In this document: piece after piece, positions 7,765-16,684 of the stretch
Position numbering within the stretch: the stretch's first letter is position 1
Layout of the letters: each line of letters begins with the position of its first letter
Assembly: GCA_947311585.1 (NCBI GenBank)
Contig: CAMZLQ010000129.1
Location: 1-34,638, forward strand
DNA length: 34,638 nt
Direction of reading: 5' to 3'
From: an uncultured Alcanivoracaceae bacterium
GTDB lineage: Bacteria; Pseudomonadota; Gammaproteobacteria; Xanthomonadales; Marinicellaceae
Notes under the pieces: generated by a model
Seen by the model: only the letters and a program-made list of their open reading frames with translations
Databases searched by the model: none
What the model was told of the DNA's origin: nothing
Program-made: the position numbers and the translations under genes

Positions 7765-8294
7765 TATTGCATCACTTTTTGTTCATGCCATGGCGTGTTT
7801 ATATCCCAATTGGAATCAAATAAAACAGGCAATTGCATGGCAATAGGAAGACCGCCTTTATCAAGCATGATGCGTAACTTTACCCAACTCTTTGAGGTTA
7901 TTGCAGAGTTAGGAAATTCAAAAACCATTAACTTTTCGAGTTCTTTCCACAGTTGCGGGTATTCATTAACGCCGATTTGCTCATCGGTTTTTATGTTCTT
8001 AATTTTGTAATGCTTGCCCAATGAAAAGTAAGAAACCTCCAAGGTGACTTTTTGTTTTTTTAAGGTTTTATTAAACCACAAACTTTGCGGTTCATACAAA
8101 TCTACTTTTGCTATAATATTAATGCGAATACCGTTATCAATGGCTTCTTTAATTTGCACTGAGGTGCGAAAATCAAGTTGAGGTTTAATAACTGTGCTGG
8201 TTTCATTGCTGCTAATTTCTAAAAAAATAACATGGTTTTCAGCCACCACAAGCGTGCTGAAAAACAACAGTGTTAGTAACAGTTTAACGTTCAT
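7764..8294 (-). CDS. DUF4390 periplasmic protein
   Basis: The track opens this frame at 8324, but the Met at 8294 is a better start. It gives a clean signal peptide (MNVKLLLTLLFFSTLVVAEN) and a normal 11-base overlap with rsmB. The mature protein of about 155 residues is rich in beta strands. It has the DUF4390 pattern: DFRTSVQIKEAIDNGIRI, then YEPQSLWFN, YFSLGKHYKI and a C-terminal WKLRIMLD-like stretch (SWVKLRIMLDKGGLPIAMQL). Function unknown. It is consistently placed before an NtrY-like kinase and here is translationally coupled to it, so it may act in the same sensory pathway; that is inference from context. Confidence 0.85.
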   Translation of the reverse strand: MNVKLLLTLLFFSTLVVAENHVIFLEISSNETSTVIKPQLDFRTSVQIKEAIDNGIRINIIAKVDLYEPQSLWFNKTLKKQKVTLEVSYFSLGKHYKIKNIKTDEQIGVNEYPQLWKELEKLMVFEFPNSAITSKSWVKLRIMLDKGGLPIAMQLPVLFDSNWDINTPWHEQKVMQ

Positions 8295-9525
8295 TTTTTT
8301 GAAGGTAACAGTAATAAAAACCATCCATATCTTGTGAGCCAGTTATTACTTGAATACCAAACTCACAACTCATTGCAAAGGGATATTTTAACTTGATTTC
8401 ACTAAATTCAGGGTGAGAATTTAAAAATAATTTAATCTGTTGGCTATTTTCTTGCTTAAAAACCGAACAGGTGGCATAAAGTAGCCGTCCTCCGATCGCT
8501 AGTAATTTTGCAGCCGAGGACAAAAGCTCTTGTTGTGTTTCGCATATAGCCTTTAAATCTTCGGGCTTTCTCTGAAATTTAACATCCACTTGTCGGCGCA
8601 CAATTCCTGATGCACTGCATGGAGCATCCAATAAAATTTTGTGGTATTTTTGACCTCCAAACCATGCATCACTTTGTGAACCATCGCCAACAATTACCTT
8701 TGCTTTTAACTTTAAACGATGCAAATTTTCATGGATTTTCTGTGCGCGGTTTTGGTATAACTCTAAAGCATCGAGTGAAATATTACTATTCAACTCGAGC
8801 AAATGCCCTGTTTTTCCACCAGGGGCGGCACACATATCAAGTATATGTTCATTGTCTTGCGGATTTAAAATATGTCCTGCCAATTGCGCACTGACATCTT
8901 GTACCGATAAATTACCTGATAAAAAATCATCATTACTAGTAATAATTTGTGCTTCAATTTTATAAGCACCTTCAATACTTGGGTGTTTTTGAGCACTCTC
9001 TATTGGTTTTTTAGAGCGCACCCATAGCGGTGGTTTTTGGTTGTTTGCTTGCATGATTGTTTGCCAATCAACAGGCCAATCGTTCTTGAGTTGATCTATC
9101 CACCATTGTGGGTGCTCATATTGTGCAACTTCATCTTTCGGCTTATACTCTTTGTTTTTCAAAACCTGTCTTAGCGTGGCATTGATTAATCCACATGCCC
9201 AACGTTTTTTAAGTTTTTTTGCCACTTTGGAGGCTTCATTTACCACTACGTGTTCGGGCTTTTGTTGGTAATAAAACTCGGCAAGGGCTTGCGATAAAAT
9301 GACTCGAACCAACTTATCCTTGGGTAATTTTTTCACGAACTGTTGCCAGCGATCTTGCAACTGCAAATAATGCCGAATGGTGTCATAACACAAGGCCTTG
9401 ACTGCTGATTTAAACTCAGGAGCAAGGTTTTCACTTAGGCGTTGCTTAAAAAGCTCGCTTAAGTTTTGTTTTTTAAAAACCACTTCATAAGTAATTTGTG
9501 CGGCAATTATTCGTTGATTACTCAT
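8284..9525 (-). CDS. rsmB: 16S rRNA m5C967 methyltransferase RsmB
   Basis: RsmB methylates C967 of 16S rRNA. The likely start is the Met of [10 protein letters not shown] at 9525, three codons into the track ORF. It gives an ATGA overlap with the fmt stop and a 413-residue protein. The N-terminal NusB-like RNA-binding domain spans about 1-140 and the SAM domain about 160-413. The SAM site is MCAAPGGKTGHLLEL. The two family cysteines are in DAPCSASGIVRR and YATCSVFKQEN. Length is close to the usual ~430. It is embedded in the tdk-fmt-rsmB-DUF4390-ntrY operon. Confidence 0.94.
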   Translation of the reverse strand: MSNQRIIAAQITYEVVFKKQNLSELFKQRLSENLAPEFKSAVKALCYDTIRHYLQLQDRWQQFVKKLPKDKLVRVILSQALAEFYYQQKPEHVVVNEASKVAKKLKKRWACGLINATLRQVLKNKEYKPKDEVAQYEHPQWWIDQLKNDWPVDWQTIMQANNQKPPLWVRSKKPIESAQKHPSIEGAYKIEAQIITSNDDFLSGNLSVQDVSAQLAGHILNPQDNEHILDMCAAPGGKTGHLLELNSNISLDALELYQNRAQKIHENLHRLKLKAKVIVGDGSQSDAWFGGQKYHKILLDAPCSASGIVRRQVDVKFQRKPEDLKAICETQQELLSSAAKLLAIGGRLLYATCSVFKQENSQQIKLFLNSHPEFSEIKLKYPFAMSCEFGIQVITGSQDMDGFYYCYLQKNER

Positions 9526-10442
9526 ATAAACCAATCAGTCTTGGCTTGCATAAATTGGGTGATATCCATGCGTTTTTTACCCGACTTTTGAATGGATAAA
9601 ATGTTCAGCTGACCTTTTTTGCATTGAATAGACAAAGAGGATTTGTCTGCTCGCGCAATTTCTCCCACTGCGGCTTGACTGTCCTCTTCAATAAATTTTG
9701 ATTGCCAGATTTTATAATCATCACCGGCAATATTTGCAACGGTTCCAGGCCAAGGAACCAACGCCCTAATTTTTCTATCAATCATCTCAGCACTTTGACT
9801 CCAATCAATCACCGACTCAGCTTTTGTTAATTTCTTGGCATAGGTTACTTTGTCTTCATCCTGAACCATTGGCGGTGGCAAATTGTTGTCCTGCAATAAC
9901 TCAATGGCTTCAAGCAAGGCATTAGCACCCATCACGGCTAATTTATCGTGTAACTTTTCAGTGGTTTCATCATCAGCTATGGCGCATTCATGCTGCACAT
10001 ACACCGCACCAGTATCAAGGCCTGCTTCCATCTGCATAATGCCCACACCAGTGCTTTTATCACCTGCCAATAGAGCACGATGAATAGGGGCAGCACCACG
10101 CCAACGAGGCAATAACGAAGCATGGATATTCCAGCACGAAATTGTGGGAATATCCAAAACAGCTTGCGGCAAAATCAAACCATAAGCAACTACCACCAAC
10201 AAATCTGGTTTTAAGGTGCGCAATTCTTCAATCGCATCTCCATCACGCAAGGAAACTGGTTGATAAACCTCAATATTATGCTCCAAAGCACATTGTTTAA
10301 CTGCCGAAAACTGTACCTTTCGACCTCGCCCAACCCCTCGATCGGGTTGAGTATAAACGGCTACCACTTCGTGCTTGTTCTGGATTAGTTTTTTTAAAGG
10401 AGCAACTGAAAACTCTGGGGTTCCGCAAAAGACTATTCGCAT
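9522..10442 (-). CDS. fmt: Methionyl-tRNA formyltransferase
   Basis: Fmt formylates initiator Met-tRNA using 10-formyltetrahydrofolate. The 306-residue protein starts [20 protein letters not shown]. The catalytic region is intact: Asn and His in [20 protein letters not shown] and the Asp in [11 protein letters not shown]. The C-terminal OB-fold tRNA-binding domain covers about 205-306. The N-terminus overlaps tdk by 10 bases and the stop overlaps rsmB. Peptide deformylase (def), the usual upstream neighbour, is not next to it; tdk occupies that place. Confidence 0.95.
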   Translation of the reverse strand: MRIVFCGTPEFSVAPLKKLIQNKHEVVAVYTQPDRGVGRGRKVQFSAVKQCALEHNIEVYQPVSLRDGDAIEELRTLKPDLLVVVAYGLILPQAVLDIPTISCWNIHASLLPRWRGAAPIHRALLAGDKSTGVGIMQMEAGLDTGAVYVQHECAIADDETTEKLHDKLAVMGANALLEAIELLQDNNLPPPMVQDEDKVTYAKKLTKAESVIDWSQSAEMIDRKIRALVPWPGTVANIAGDDYKIWQSKFIEEDSQAAVGEIARADKSSLSIQCKKGQLNILSIQKSGKKRMDITQFMQAKTDWFI

Positions 10443-11071
10443 GAATGTTTCTCCACAATTGGCAAAGATAGCTGGATGGACTCAATAATGCCTTCATCAT
10501 AAAATATGCGTTTGTATTCAGCACGAGACACCGAAATATAACGGTCATTACCTCCAATTTCGACTTGTGCACCTGATTTCACCGCACGCCCTGCCTCGTC
10601 CACACGAACAACCATGGTCGCCTTTGCACCCGAATGGCAAATGGTTTTAAGCTCCACCAAATGATCTGCCCACGCCAATAAATATTGACTGCCAGTAAAC
10701 AATTCACCCTGAAAATCTGTCCGCAAACCGTAAGCCAAAACAGGAATATGCAATTGATCCACCACTTCGGTTATTTGATAGACTTGATCTTTGCTTAAAA
10801 ACTGCGCTTCATCCACCAAAACACAATGGATATTGTGTTCTTTGTGGTATTTATTAACCAAATTTAACAAATTTTCTTTTTCAGAAAAAATCACAGAAGG
10901 CGAATCAATACCAATCCGCGAAGTCACCTTGCCGACACCAAAACGGTTGTCAAAAGCTGGTGATAGAATCAACGTGTTCATGCCACGTTCGCGGTAATTG
11001 TAACTGGATTGCAACAAATGCGTGGTTTTTCCCGCATTCATCGCCGAATAATAAAAATACAGCTTAGCCAT
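10433..11071 (-). CDS. tdk: Thymidine kinase
   Basis: Tdk phosphorylates thymidine in the pyrimidine salvage pathway. By homology the start is the Met of [20 protein letters not shown] at 11071, five codons into the track ORF, giving 212 residues. The P-loop is SAMNAGKTT. The Walker B-like VDEAQF and the lasso segment [11 protein letters not shown] are present. E. coli TDK binds structural zinc through Cys145, Cys148, Cys183 and His186. Here the first Cys survives (TICHSG) but the second is Ser, the third Ser and the fourth Tyr, so zinc binding is almost certainly lost. First gene of the minus operon, overlapping fmt by 10 bases. Confidence 0.93.
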   Translation of the reverse strand: MAKLYFYYSAMNAGKTTHLLQSSYNYRERGMNTLILSPAFDNRFGVGKVTSRIGIDSPSVIFSEKENLLNLVNKYHKEHNIHCVLVDEAQFLSKDQVYQITEVVDQLHIPVLAYGLRTDFQGELFTGSQYLLAWADHLVELKTICHSGAKATMVVRVDEAGRAVKSGAQVEIGGNDRYISVSRAEYKRIFYDEGIIESIQLSLPIVEKHSCE

Positions 11072-11195
11072 AGAATAAAAATGCATGAATAAAAAAATCT
11101 ATTTTAGCAGTATTCTATCGTTTTGGGATTTTAAAAACACTCAAAGGATAAAAATATGTTTTGAACTATCTCAAATCCATTCCCAACACAATCGT

Positions 11196-12500
11196 TTAGC
11201 CCTTTGGACTTTTTGTGATGCCTTCATGAAAAATAATGCCTTCAGTTTTTAAGGCAGCAAGAATAGGTTGGTATATGTCTTTTGTTACGGGCAGTATCAA
11301 CCCTTTGTTTTTGATTTTATTATTTGCAATCAGCTGGGCTGCCATTGCTGCTGGATACCCCACTGTTTTTGCCATGGCGCTGTATCCACCAACCTCTCCG
11401 ATTTGTTTTAAAACAGAAGTCAGGTTATATCGACTACCATCTGGCTCTTTTATAACAAATTCATGTTGTAATACGACCATGTCTTTTTCGCCTTCTTTGT
11501 AGCTTAACCTTTGTAAAAGCAGTGCACAAAAAGCATCCAATGCTGAAGATTTGGTTGCAACCTTTTCATCAGAAAAACAACCTAGCCATTCCAATGCGTT
11601 CAATGACTTTTTATCAAGATTGGACTGAATATTTTTCAAGTCATTTTCACCATTTAGTGCCACCATAAAATCACGCCACGAGATGTCTTTGGGGATTGCA
11701 ATGGTTTTGGGGTTTAAGAGGCCCAGTAATTTTGCGGATTGAATGATTTGACTAAACCCTTGGTAACGCAACGTTCCTCGCAGGATTGTTTTAGCAGATT
11801 TTATGGCATAGATTTTTTTATAACTAATGGATTCACGATTGGGATAACCCTCTAAATCCAAATTTGCTATTTTCATGGGTTTGCTCCACAACAACAAATC
11901 CTCACCTTTAACCTTTATCACTTCATCCTTGTCTAAATAAACGGCATCATTTAACAGCGCCATTAAAGCACCGCGTGGTTCCCATGAAAACTTATAACCC
12001 AAAGGATTATTGTTGTTATCAGGAGCAGGAATGCCACCACACCAAGAGGTAAAGGACTCGATTTTCTTACCATTTTTATGAGCTGTATCTATAATTTCCA
12101 TGGCACTTAAGTGATCAATGCCAGGATCGAGTCCTATTTCATTGAGAATAATAATGCCTGCAGCTTTTGCTTGTTGGGCTAACTCACGCATGGCATCAGT
12201 CTCGTAGCTAGCGGTCACTAAATGTGATTTTTGTTCAATACAAACCTGTGCAACAAGAGCATGAAATGGCGCGGGAACGAGACTAAGCACCACCTGTTTA
12301 TCTTTAACAAGTTTGGTTAAATCGGCTTTATTGCTAACATCAATTTGTAAATTTGAAACGTGCGGGTATTTATTAGCAACCTTTTTGGTGTTTTCATAAT
12401 CATAATCTGCCAATGTGATGCAATTATTTTTGTTTCTGCTTAAATATTCAACCACTGGTTCAGCAACAAAGCCAGCGCCCAAAACTAAAAATCTAGTCAT
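11196..12500 (-). CDS. Saccharopine dehydrogenase family, saccharopine reductase-like
   Basis: A 434-residue NAD(P)-dependent enzyme of the saccharopine dehydrogenase family, resembling the glutamate-forming type of lysine/alpha-aminoadipate metabolism. The N-terminus is a Rossmann fold (FLVLGAGFVAEPVVEYL). The substrate domain has the strongly conserved NEIGLDPGIDHLSAMEIID, then CGGIPAP, YKFSWEPRGAL and, near the end, GYSAMAKTVGYPAAMAA. Length is normal. It stands alone: no lysine-ketoglutarate reductase or aminoadipate gene is nearby. An AAAGAGAA ribosome-binding site lies upstream. It could serve lysine breakdown or a related amino acid; specificity cannot be told from sequence. Confidence 0.85.
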   Translation of the reverse strand: MTRFLVLGAGFVAEPVVEYLSRNKNNCITLADYDYENTKKVANKYPHVSNLQIDVSNKADLTKLVKDKQVVLSLVPAPFHALVAQVCIEQKSHLVTASYETDAMRELAQQAKAAGIIILNEIGLDPGIDHLSAMEIIDTAHKNGKKIESFTSWCGGIPAPDNNNNPLGYKFSWEPRGALMALLNDAVYLDKDEVIKVKGEDLLLWSKPMKIANLDLEGYPNRESISYKKIYAIKSAKTILRGTLRYQGFSQIIQSAKLLGLLNPKTIAIPKDISWRDFMVALNGENDLKNIQSNLDKKSLNALEWLGCFSDEKVATKSSALDAFCALLLQRLSYKEGEKDMVVLQHEFVIKEPDGSRYNLTSVLKQIGEVGGYSAMAKTVGYPAAMAAQLIANNKIKNKGLILPVTKDIYQPILAALKTEGIIFHEGITKSPKG

Positions 12501-12562
12501 TGTTTATTCTCTTTTTATTTGTTACTATCTTATGTCAATATTAATGGTGAGTAAAAAGCTTA

Positions 12563-14050
12563 ATGGAAAACTACGGTTTTATTTCAATTGTGCCTGTGTT
12601 GGTCACTTTATCGGTTGCCCTTTGGTCAAAAAATGTTATTTTGGGGCTTTTTATTGGCGTTTTGCTTGGTGTATTAATTTTACATGGCTTAAATCCTTTT
12701 ACAGGTGTTGGCATTGTGGTTGAAAAATACATTGTCGCTCAAGTGACAAAAAGCTCTAATGCGGGCATTTTGGTGTTAATGGCATTTATCGGTGGGCTGG
12801 TTGGCTTAATGGAGAAATCAGGAGGCGCTGCTGCTTTTGCTGGCATGGTGGTTAAATACATTACCAACAAGACCAAAGCTAAATTGGCCGCTTGGGCTAG
12901 TGGCTCTTTATTGTTTTTCACTGACTCAGGAACCCCGCTGATTGTTGGCCCTTTATTTCGTCCAATTATGGATGGTTTAAAAATCTCGCGCGTAAAACTG
13001 GCATGGATAATTGATTCCACCGCTTCTCCTGTGGCTGTATTGATTCCTTTTATTGGCTGGGGTTTGTATTCTCAAGGGTTGATTGCTCAAGAGTACGAAG
13101 CACTTGGCATAACAGAAGATGCTTTTACCACTTACGTAAAAGCTGTTCCGTTTCAGTTTTATTCAATCCTTGCTGTTTTGATTGTGCCTTTAATCATTAC
13201 CATGAAAGCAGACTTTGGACCAATGAAAAAAGCCGAAGAAAACCGTGCAAATGGCATTGCTCTTGAAGGCGATGTGGTTGAAAAAATTGAACTCGAAGAC
13301 ACCTCAAATGCCAAACCAATTATGGTATGGTTGCCTTTATCCATAATGATGTTGGTTCTTTTTGCTTTACTTATTCCACACGGATTCCCTTTTGATATGA
13401 CCCATATTCCATCCAATGCCTTTCGTTCTGCGTTGTCTACTGGTTATATTTTTGCCTCATTATCACTTATAGTATTGATGGCAAAATACGGCATAAAGAG
13501 CCTTACTGAGGGTTTTAATTTATACCTTAAAAGCATGGGCAATATGTTTAGTATTTTAATAATTTTGATACTAGCGTGGTCACTTGGTGCAATAGGCAAG
13601 GACTTAGGCACTGCAAATTATATTGTCACTCTTGCCGACGGCTCTTTTCCTGCTTATTTAATTCCTCTTATTGCTTTTATTATTGGTGGAATTATTTCCT
13701 TTTCCACAGGTTCTTCTTGGGGAACATACGCTATATTAATTCCCTTGATTGTACCCATGGCTTACCAGTTTGACGCTCCCATGTATGTGTGTATTGGTGC
13801 TGTATTATCTGGCGGTCTTTTTGGCGATCATTGTTCGCCAATTTCTGATACCACTATTCTTTCTGCCACGGGTGCGGGTTGTTCACAAATAGATCATGTT
13901 AAGACTCAATTGCCTTATTCATTATTTAATGGTGCGTGCTGTATTGTTGCTTATTTGTTTGCTGGATTTACTGGTAGCGTTTGGGGGTTGGCGGTAGGTG
14001 TTGTCTTGTTAGTGCTTGGTTTATTAATCATTAAAAAACGGTCGAACTAA
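12563..14050 (+). CDS. NhaC-family Na+/H+ antiporter
   Basis: A 495-residue inner-membrane protein with about 12 predicted helices, of the NhaC/ion-transporter superfamily. These exchange sodium for protons or transport small organic anions. Family features include GGLVGLMEKSGGAAAFA, FFTDSGTPLIVGPLFRPI, SPVAVLIPFIGWGLYSQG and the C-terminal FSTGSSWGTYAI with GDHCSPISDTTILSATGAGC. The central loop (about 210-245) is charged and cytoplasmic. A GGTGAG lies about 15 bases before the ATG. It is divergent from the saccharopine dehydrogenase with 62 bases between, and only 4 bases precede the DUF4442 gene, so they are probably cotranscribed. A sodium-using marine lifestyle would fit, but the ion is not proven. 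Confidence 0.87.
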   Translation: MENYGFISIVPVLVTLSVALWSKNVILGLFIGVLLGVLILHGLNPFTGVGIVVEKYIVAQVTKSSNAGILVLMAFIGGLVGLMEKSGGAAAFAGMVVKYITNKTKAKLAAWASGSLLFFTDSGTPLIVGPLFRPIMDGLKISRVKLAWIIDSTASPVAVLIPFIGWGLYSQGLIAQEYEALGITEDAFTTYVKAVPFQFYSILAVLIVPLIITMKADFGPMKKAEENRANGIALEGDVVEKIELEDTSNAKPIMVWLPLSIMMLVLFALLIPHGFPFDMTHIPSNAFRSALSTGYIFASLSLIVLMAKYGIKSLTEGFNLYLKSMGNMFSILIILILAWSLGAIGKDLGTANYIVTLADGSFPAYLIPLIAFIIGGIISFSTGSSWGTYAILIPLIVPMAYQFDAPMYVCIGAVLSGGLFGDHCSPISDTTILSATGAGCSQIDHVKTQLPYSLFNGACCIVAYLFAGFTGSVWGLAVGVVLLVLGLLIIKKRSN

Positions 14051-14054
14051 AATT

Positions 14055-14519
14055 ATGAAAATAACTGCTAATCGAATGAAGTGGTTCTTGCGCTTTTATC
14101 CACCCTATCTTGGAGCTGGAATTAAAGTGGACTACATCAGCGATGACTGGATGGATGCTCAAGTCTCAATGAAACTCAAGTGGTATAACCGCAATTACGT
14201 CAAAACCCATTTTGGTGGCAGTTTAATCTCGATGACTGACCCATTTTATATGCTCATGTTAAGCAATATTTTAGGGAGCAACTACGTGGTTTGGGATAAA
14301 GTAGCCAGTATAGATTTTATCAAGCCAGGTGTAAGTAAAGTTTCTGCACAGTTTAGGTTGACCGATAAAATTATTGATGAAATATTTGAGCATACAAAAA
14401 GCGGTGAAAAATACTTGCCTACTTTCAACGTCAATATATTTGATGAAAAAGGAATAGTTATTGCAAAAGTGCATAAGACGCTTTATATCAGAAAAAGACC
14501 ACTCAGGAAGACTGTTTAA
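14055..14519 (+). CDS. DUF4442 hotdog-fold thioesterase-like protein (1)
   Basis: A 154-residue protein of the DUF4442 family, which has the hotdog fold of acyl-CoA thioesterases. The typical features are FYPPYLGAGIKVDYISDDW at the start, NRNYVKTHFGGSLISMTDPF in the centre (helix and strand around the putative active site) and WDKVASIDFIKPG. No signal peptide. The substrate is unknown; an acyl-CoA or acyl-ACP is likely from the fold. It follows nhaC by 4 bases and its end overlaps the convergent dehydrogenase gene by 17 bases. A second DUF4442 protein occurs at 20163-20645. Confidence 0.8.
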   Translation: MKITANRMKWFLRFYPPYLGAGIKVDYISDDWMDAQVSMKLKWYNRNYVKTHFGGSLISMTDPFYMLMLSNILGSNYVVWDKVASIDFIKPGVSKVSAQFRLTDKIIDEIFEHTKSGEKYLPTFNVNIFDEKGIVIAKVHKTLYIRKRPLRKTV

Positions 14520-15387
14520 ATTGAGTTAAAAGCCATTTATGAATTTCTTGTGCTGTTTGCTTATCATCTGAACGAGCAGAGTTGTGAGGTGTTATGGAAA
14601 TATCTTTCCTGTTCCAAAAAACATGGTTTTCGGGCAATGGCTCAATGGCAAAAACATCGATAACGGCTCTTTTAATTAAACCTTTATCCAGTGCATCAAT
14701 TAAATCGCTTTCTATCAGTTGTTCTCCTCGACCAACGTGAATGATTATTGGGCGTTTTTTGCAGTACGCCAAATATTTTTTATTCAGTATGCCTTCGGTT
14801 TTTGCAGTTAACGGCAATAAACACACAATATAATCACTGGTTTGCATAACATGCTTCAAACCTATTTCGCCATGAAAGCACTCAATGTTTTCAACTTCTG
14901 AGTGGTGTGTATAAGCAATGGTATCGAACCCTAAGTCTAAAAATTTATCCGCAACGAATTTACCAATGCTTCCTAGCCCTAAAAAACCAACAGTTTTCTG
15001 CGGCAACTCATTCACACACCACACTTTGTTTTGTTGTTGCGTTTTATAAGCTTTTAATTCCCTGTAATCGCTTAGAACATAAGCCAAAATATATTGTGCC
15101 ATTTGCTGTTTTAAAAACGGTGTTACAATACGGTGAACGGGAATATTTGAGGGCAAACCTGCATCACTTGTAATAAAGTCAGTTCCTGCTCCAAGAGAAG
15201 TTACCGCCTTTAAGTTTTTGAACTCAAGCAATATTCCTTTAGGTTGCTTCCACAAAACAGCGCACTCTACTTCTTCAGGGTTATAAATATCAGGCCAAAC
15301 TTGAATAGCTAAATCGGGTTGCAACAACTGCAAGTATTGTTTTAAATTCTTTGTGCAACGATCGGTAACAACAATGGCAAGGCTCAT
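14503..15387 (-). CDS. D-2-hydroxyacid dehydrogenase, GhrA-like
   Basis: A 294-residue NAD(P)-dependent D-isomer-specific 2-hydroxyacid dehydrogenase closest in layout to glyoxylate/hydroxypyruvate reductase A. The nucleotide-binding loop is [16 protein letters not shown]. The catalytic triad is visible: Arg in HVGRGEQL, Glu in [10 protein letters not shown] and His in [11 protein letters not shown]. GhrA reduces glyoxylate and hydroxypyruvate, though related enzymes accept other 2-oxoacids. Start ATG overlaps rppH as ATGA, so the pair forms an operon. The C-terminus overlaps the DUF4442 gene on the other strand by 17 bases. Confidence 0.85.
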   Translation of the reverse strand: MSLAIVVTDRCTKNLKQYLQLLQPDLAIQVWPDIYNPEEVECAVLWKQPKGILLEFKNLKAVTSLGAGTDFITSDAGLPSNIPVHRIVTPFLKQQMAQYILAYVLSDYRELKAYKTQQQNKVWCVNELPQKTVGFLGLGSIGKFVADKFLDLGFDTIAYTHHSEVENIECFHGEIGLKHVMQTSDYIVCLLPLTAKTEGILNKKYLAYCKKRPIIIHVGRGEQLIESDLIDALDKGLIKRAVIDVFAIEPLPENHVFWNRKDISITPHNSARSDDKQTAQEIHKWLLTQFKQSS

Positions 15388-15863
15388 CTTTGTGCTTTTG
15401 CCAATTCTTCAAGGTGTTTGAGTGCTTTGATGTAAACCCCTTTCTTGAATTTCACCACTTTTTTAACGGGATACCAAAAATGCACCCATTTATAATCATC
15501 AAACTCTGGTGAGCCTGTGTGATTAAAGCTTAAGTGAGAGTCTTTGCCGAGAAATTTTAACAAGTACCACACTTGTTTTTGCCCAATACATAATGGTTTT
15601 GAGTTTTTCCTTTGGAATTTTTTAGGTAACTTATAACGTAACCAACCGGGGGTAGAACCTAACAATTCGACGTGCTTTGGTCTTAAACCAATTTCTTCAT
15701 AGAGTTCTCGGTACATTGCCTCTTCACTGGTTTCGCTAGAATCTATCCCACCTTGTGGAAATTGCCAGCCGCTATCTTGATACCTTTTTGCAAAAAAAAC
15801 TTTACCATTATCAGAAAGCAAGATGATGCCAACATTTGGGCGGTATCCATCTATATCAATCAT
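15384..15863 (-). CDS. rppH: RNA 5' pyrophosphohydrolase RppH
   Basis: RppH removes pyrophosphate from the 5' end of mRNA and so triggers RNase E-dependent decay. The 159-residue protein begins [20 protein letters not shown], the classic RppH start. [12 protein letters not shown] leads into an intact Nudix box ([20 protein letters not shown], then IG). [14 protein letters not shown] and [11 protein letters not shown] are further RppH signatures. Length matches the E. coli enzyme (~176) minus a short tail. It overlaps the dehydrogenase gene by 4 bases. No clear Shine-Dalgarno sequence before the ATG. Confidence 0.95.
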   Translation of the reverse strand: MIDIDGYRPNVGIILLSDNGKVFFAKRYQDSGWQFPQGGIDSSETSEEAMYRELYEEIGLRPKHVELLGSTPGWLRYKLPKKFQRKNSKPLCIGQKQVWYLLKFLGKDSHLSFNHTGSPEFDDYKWVHFWYPVKKVVKFKKGVYIKALKHLEELAKAQR

Positions 15864-16050
15864 AATTAATGTGTGCTGCTGCGTTTAAACAACAGTCTAA
15901 AATAGTTAAACTGTCTTTATTCTTTCAAAAAAATATAATAAATACAATGTTTTCTCCACTAACTATGGCTTTAATGTTAAATAGGGTTGAAATTCAACTG
16001 CCCATACCTTAGTATTGAACGTACTAATTTAATCGTATAATAGGCACTCA
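15864..16050. other. AT-rich spacer upstream of the broken lipoprotein gene
   Basis: No gene is visible. It holds the upstream region of rppH and, near its right end, TTGAAC (16015-16020) and TATAAT (16036-16041) with a short 15-base spacer, directed at the ATG at 16051. That -10 box is only 9 bases from the start codon, which would give a leaderless transcript. Confidence 0.4.
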
Positions 16051-16354
16051 ATGAGAAATATCTTTATAACATCTTTAACAATCTTTTTTTTAGTAAACTG
16101 CGCATCTAAGTGTAGGAAAAAATAATAGAGCAAGAAATATTGAAGTTTCCAAACATTCAAAACTTGTTCTTGCAGATAAAGATAGTGATGAAAAAGTGAT
16201 TTGTAAGCAAACACGTCGCATCGGCTCAAATCGTATAACTACAATTTGCAGATCGCAATCAGAAATCAAAAAAGTCAGAGATGCAACGCAAATAGATTTA
16301 CATAAAAGAATTCAAGGTGGTCCAGGAGGAGCCTCCGAGTCTGGAGGTTTGTAA
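16051..16354 (+). pseudogene. Small secreted lipoprotein with a one-base frameshift
   Basis: Frame one encodes a signal peptide with a lipobox (MRNIFITSLTIFFLVNCASK; predicted lipidated Cys at residue 17), then stops at 16123 just after a run of six A (16117-16122). From the same run, the next frame continues without a stop to 16354: NNRARNIEVSKHSK..., then DEKVICKQTRRIGSNRITTIC and a Gly-rich end (GGPGGASESGGL). The VICK...GSNR...IC layout resembles small hypothetical proteins (xVCKRxxxTGSRxxxxVC) that I associate with Xanthomonadales-like genomes. Removing one A restores about 100 residues. So this is a recent pseudogene, a homopolymer sequencing error or programmed slippage. The ORF track shows only a minus-strand shadow here. 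Function unknown. Confidence 0.6.
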
Positions 16355-16379
16355 AATTACTTTAAGATAATAAATTAGA

Positions 16380-16415
16380 GGTTAATACACTCATGCAAAA
16401 AAGAGTGTATTAACC
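16380..16415. terminator. Hairpin after the broken lipoprotein gene
   Basis: GGTTAATACACTC and GAGTGTATTAACC form a perfect 13-bp stem around a 10-base loop (ATGCAAAAAA). It begins 25 bases after the second-frame stop. There is no strong T-run, so it may be a transcript-stabilising hairpin rather than a canonical terminator. Confidence 0.5.
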
Positions 16416-16684
16416 AATTAACCAGTATATTATTAATCCGTGGTACATTTAGCAAATCTTAATTTTCAAGTTGTTAGAGACTTTTGCACAACTCGTGGAA
16501 CGTAGAAAAAAGTTGTAAATAACTGGCTAATTCTAAGTTTTTCAACTCATAGTAGCGAATTTTATGTCCTTCTTACTCATCATCAGAATATTTTCACATC
16601 CTCTTTAGCCCACAGTATAAAAGGCTATTTTTTGATGGGTGTAGCCTATTGACATTTAAATATCCACAGTGATTCAATAGAACT
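16416..16684. other. Intergenic spacer without a recognisable gene
   Basis: AT-rich, with no ORF longer than a few codons that looks real. GAGACTTTTGCACAACTCG near 16479 resembles the ends of some insertion sequences, but no matching end or transposase is present. It separates the lipoprotein remnant from the 3' end of the M14 peptidase gene. Confidence 0.35.

Noticed and set aside
10297-10572. Minus-strand ORF of 91 residues across the tdk-fmt junction
   Set aside because: Out-of-frame shadow of two well-supported genes.
12415-12723. Plus-strand ORF of 102 residues near the nhaC start
   Set aside because: Overlaps nhaC in another frame and the saccharopine dehydrogenase on the other strand; no family resemblance.
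16029-16229. Minus-strand ORF of 66 residues
   Set aside because: It is the antisense of the lipoprotein remnant, whose plus-strand lipobox and second-frame protein are more convincing.
16479-16500. GAGACTTTTGCACAACTCG resembling an insertion-sequence end; a similar GAGACCGCTTTGCAACGACTC at about 289
   Set aside because: No transposase, no oppositely oriented partner and only partial mutual similarity; too weak to call a mobile element.
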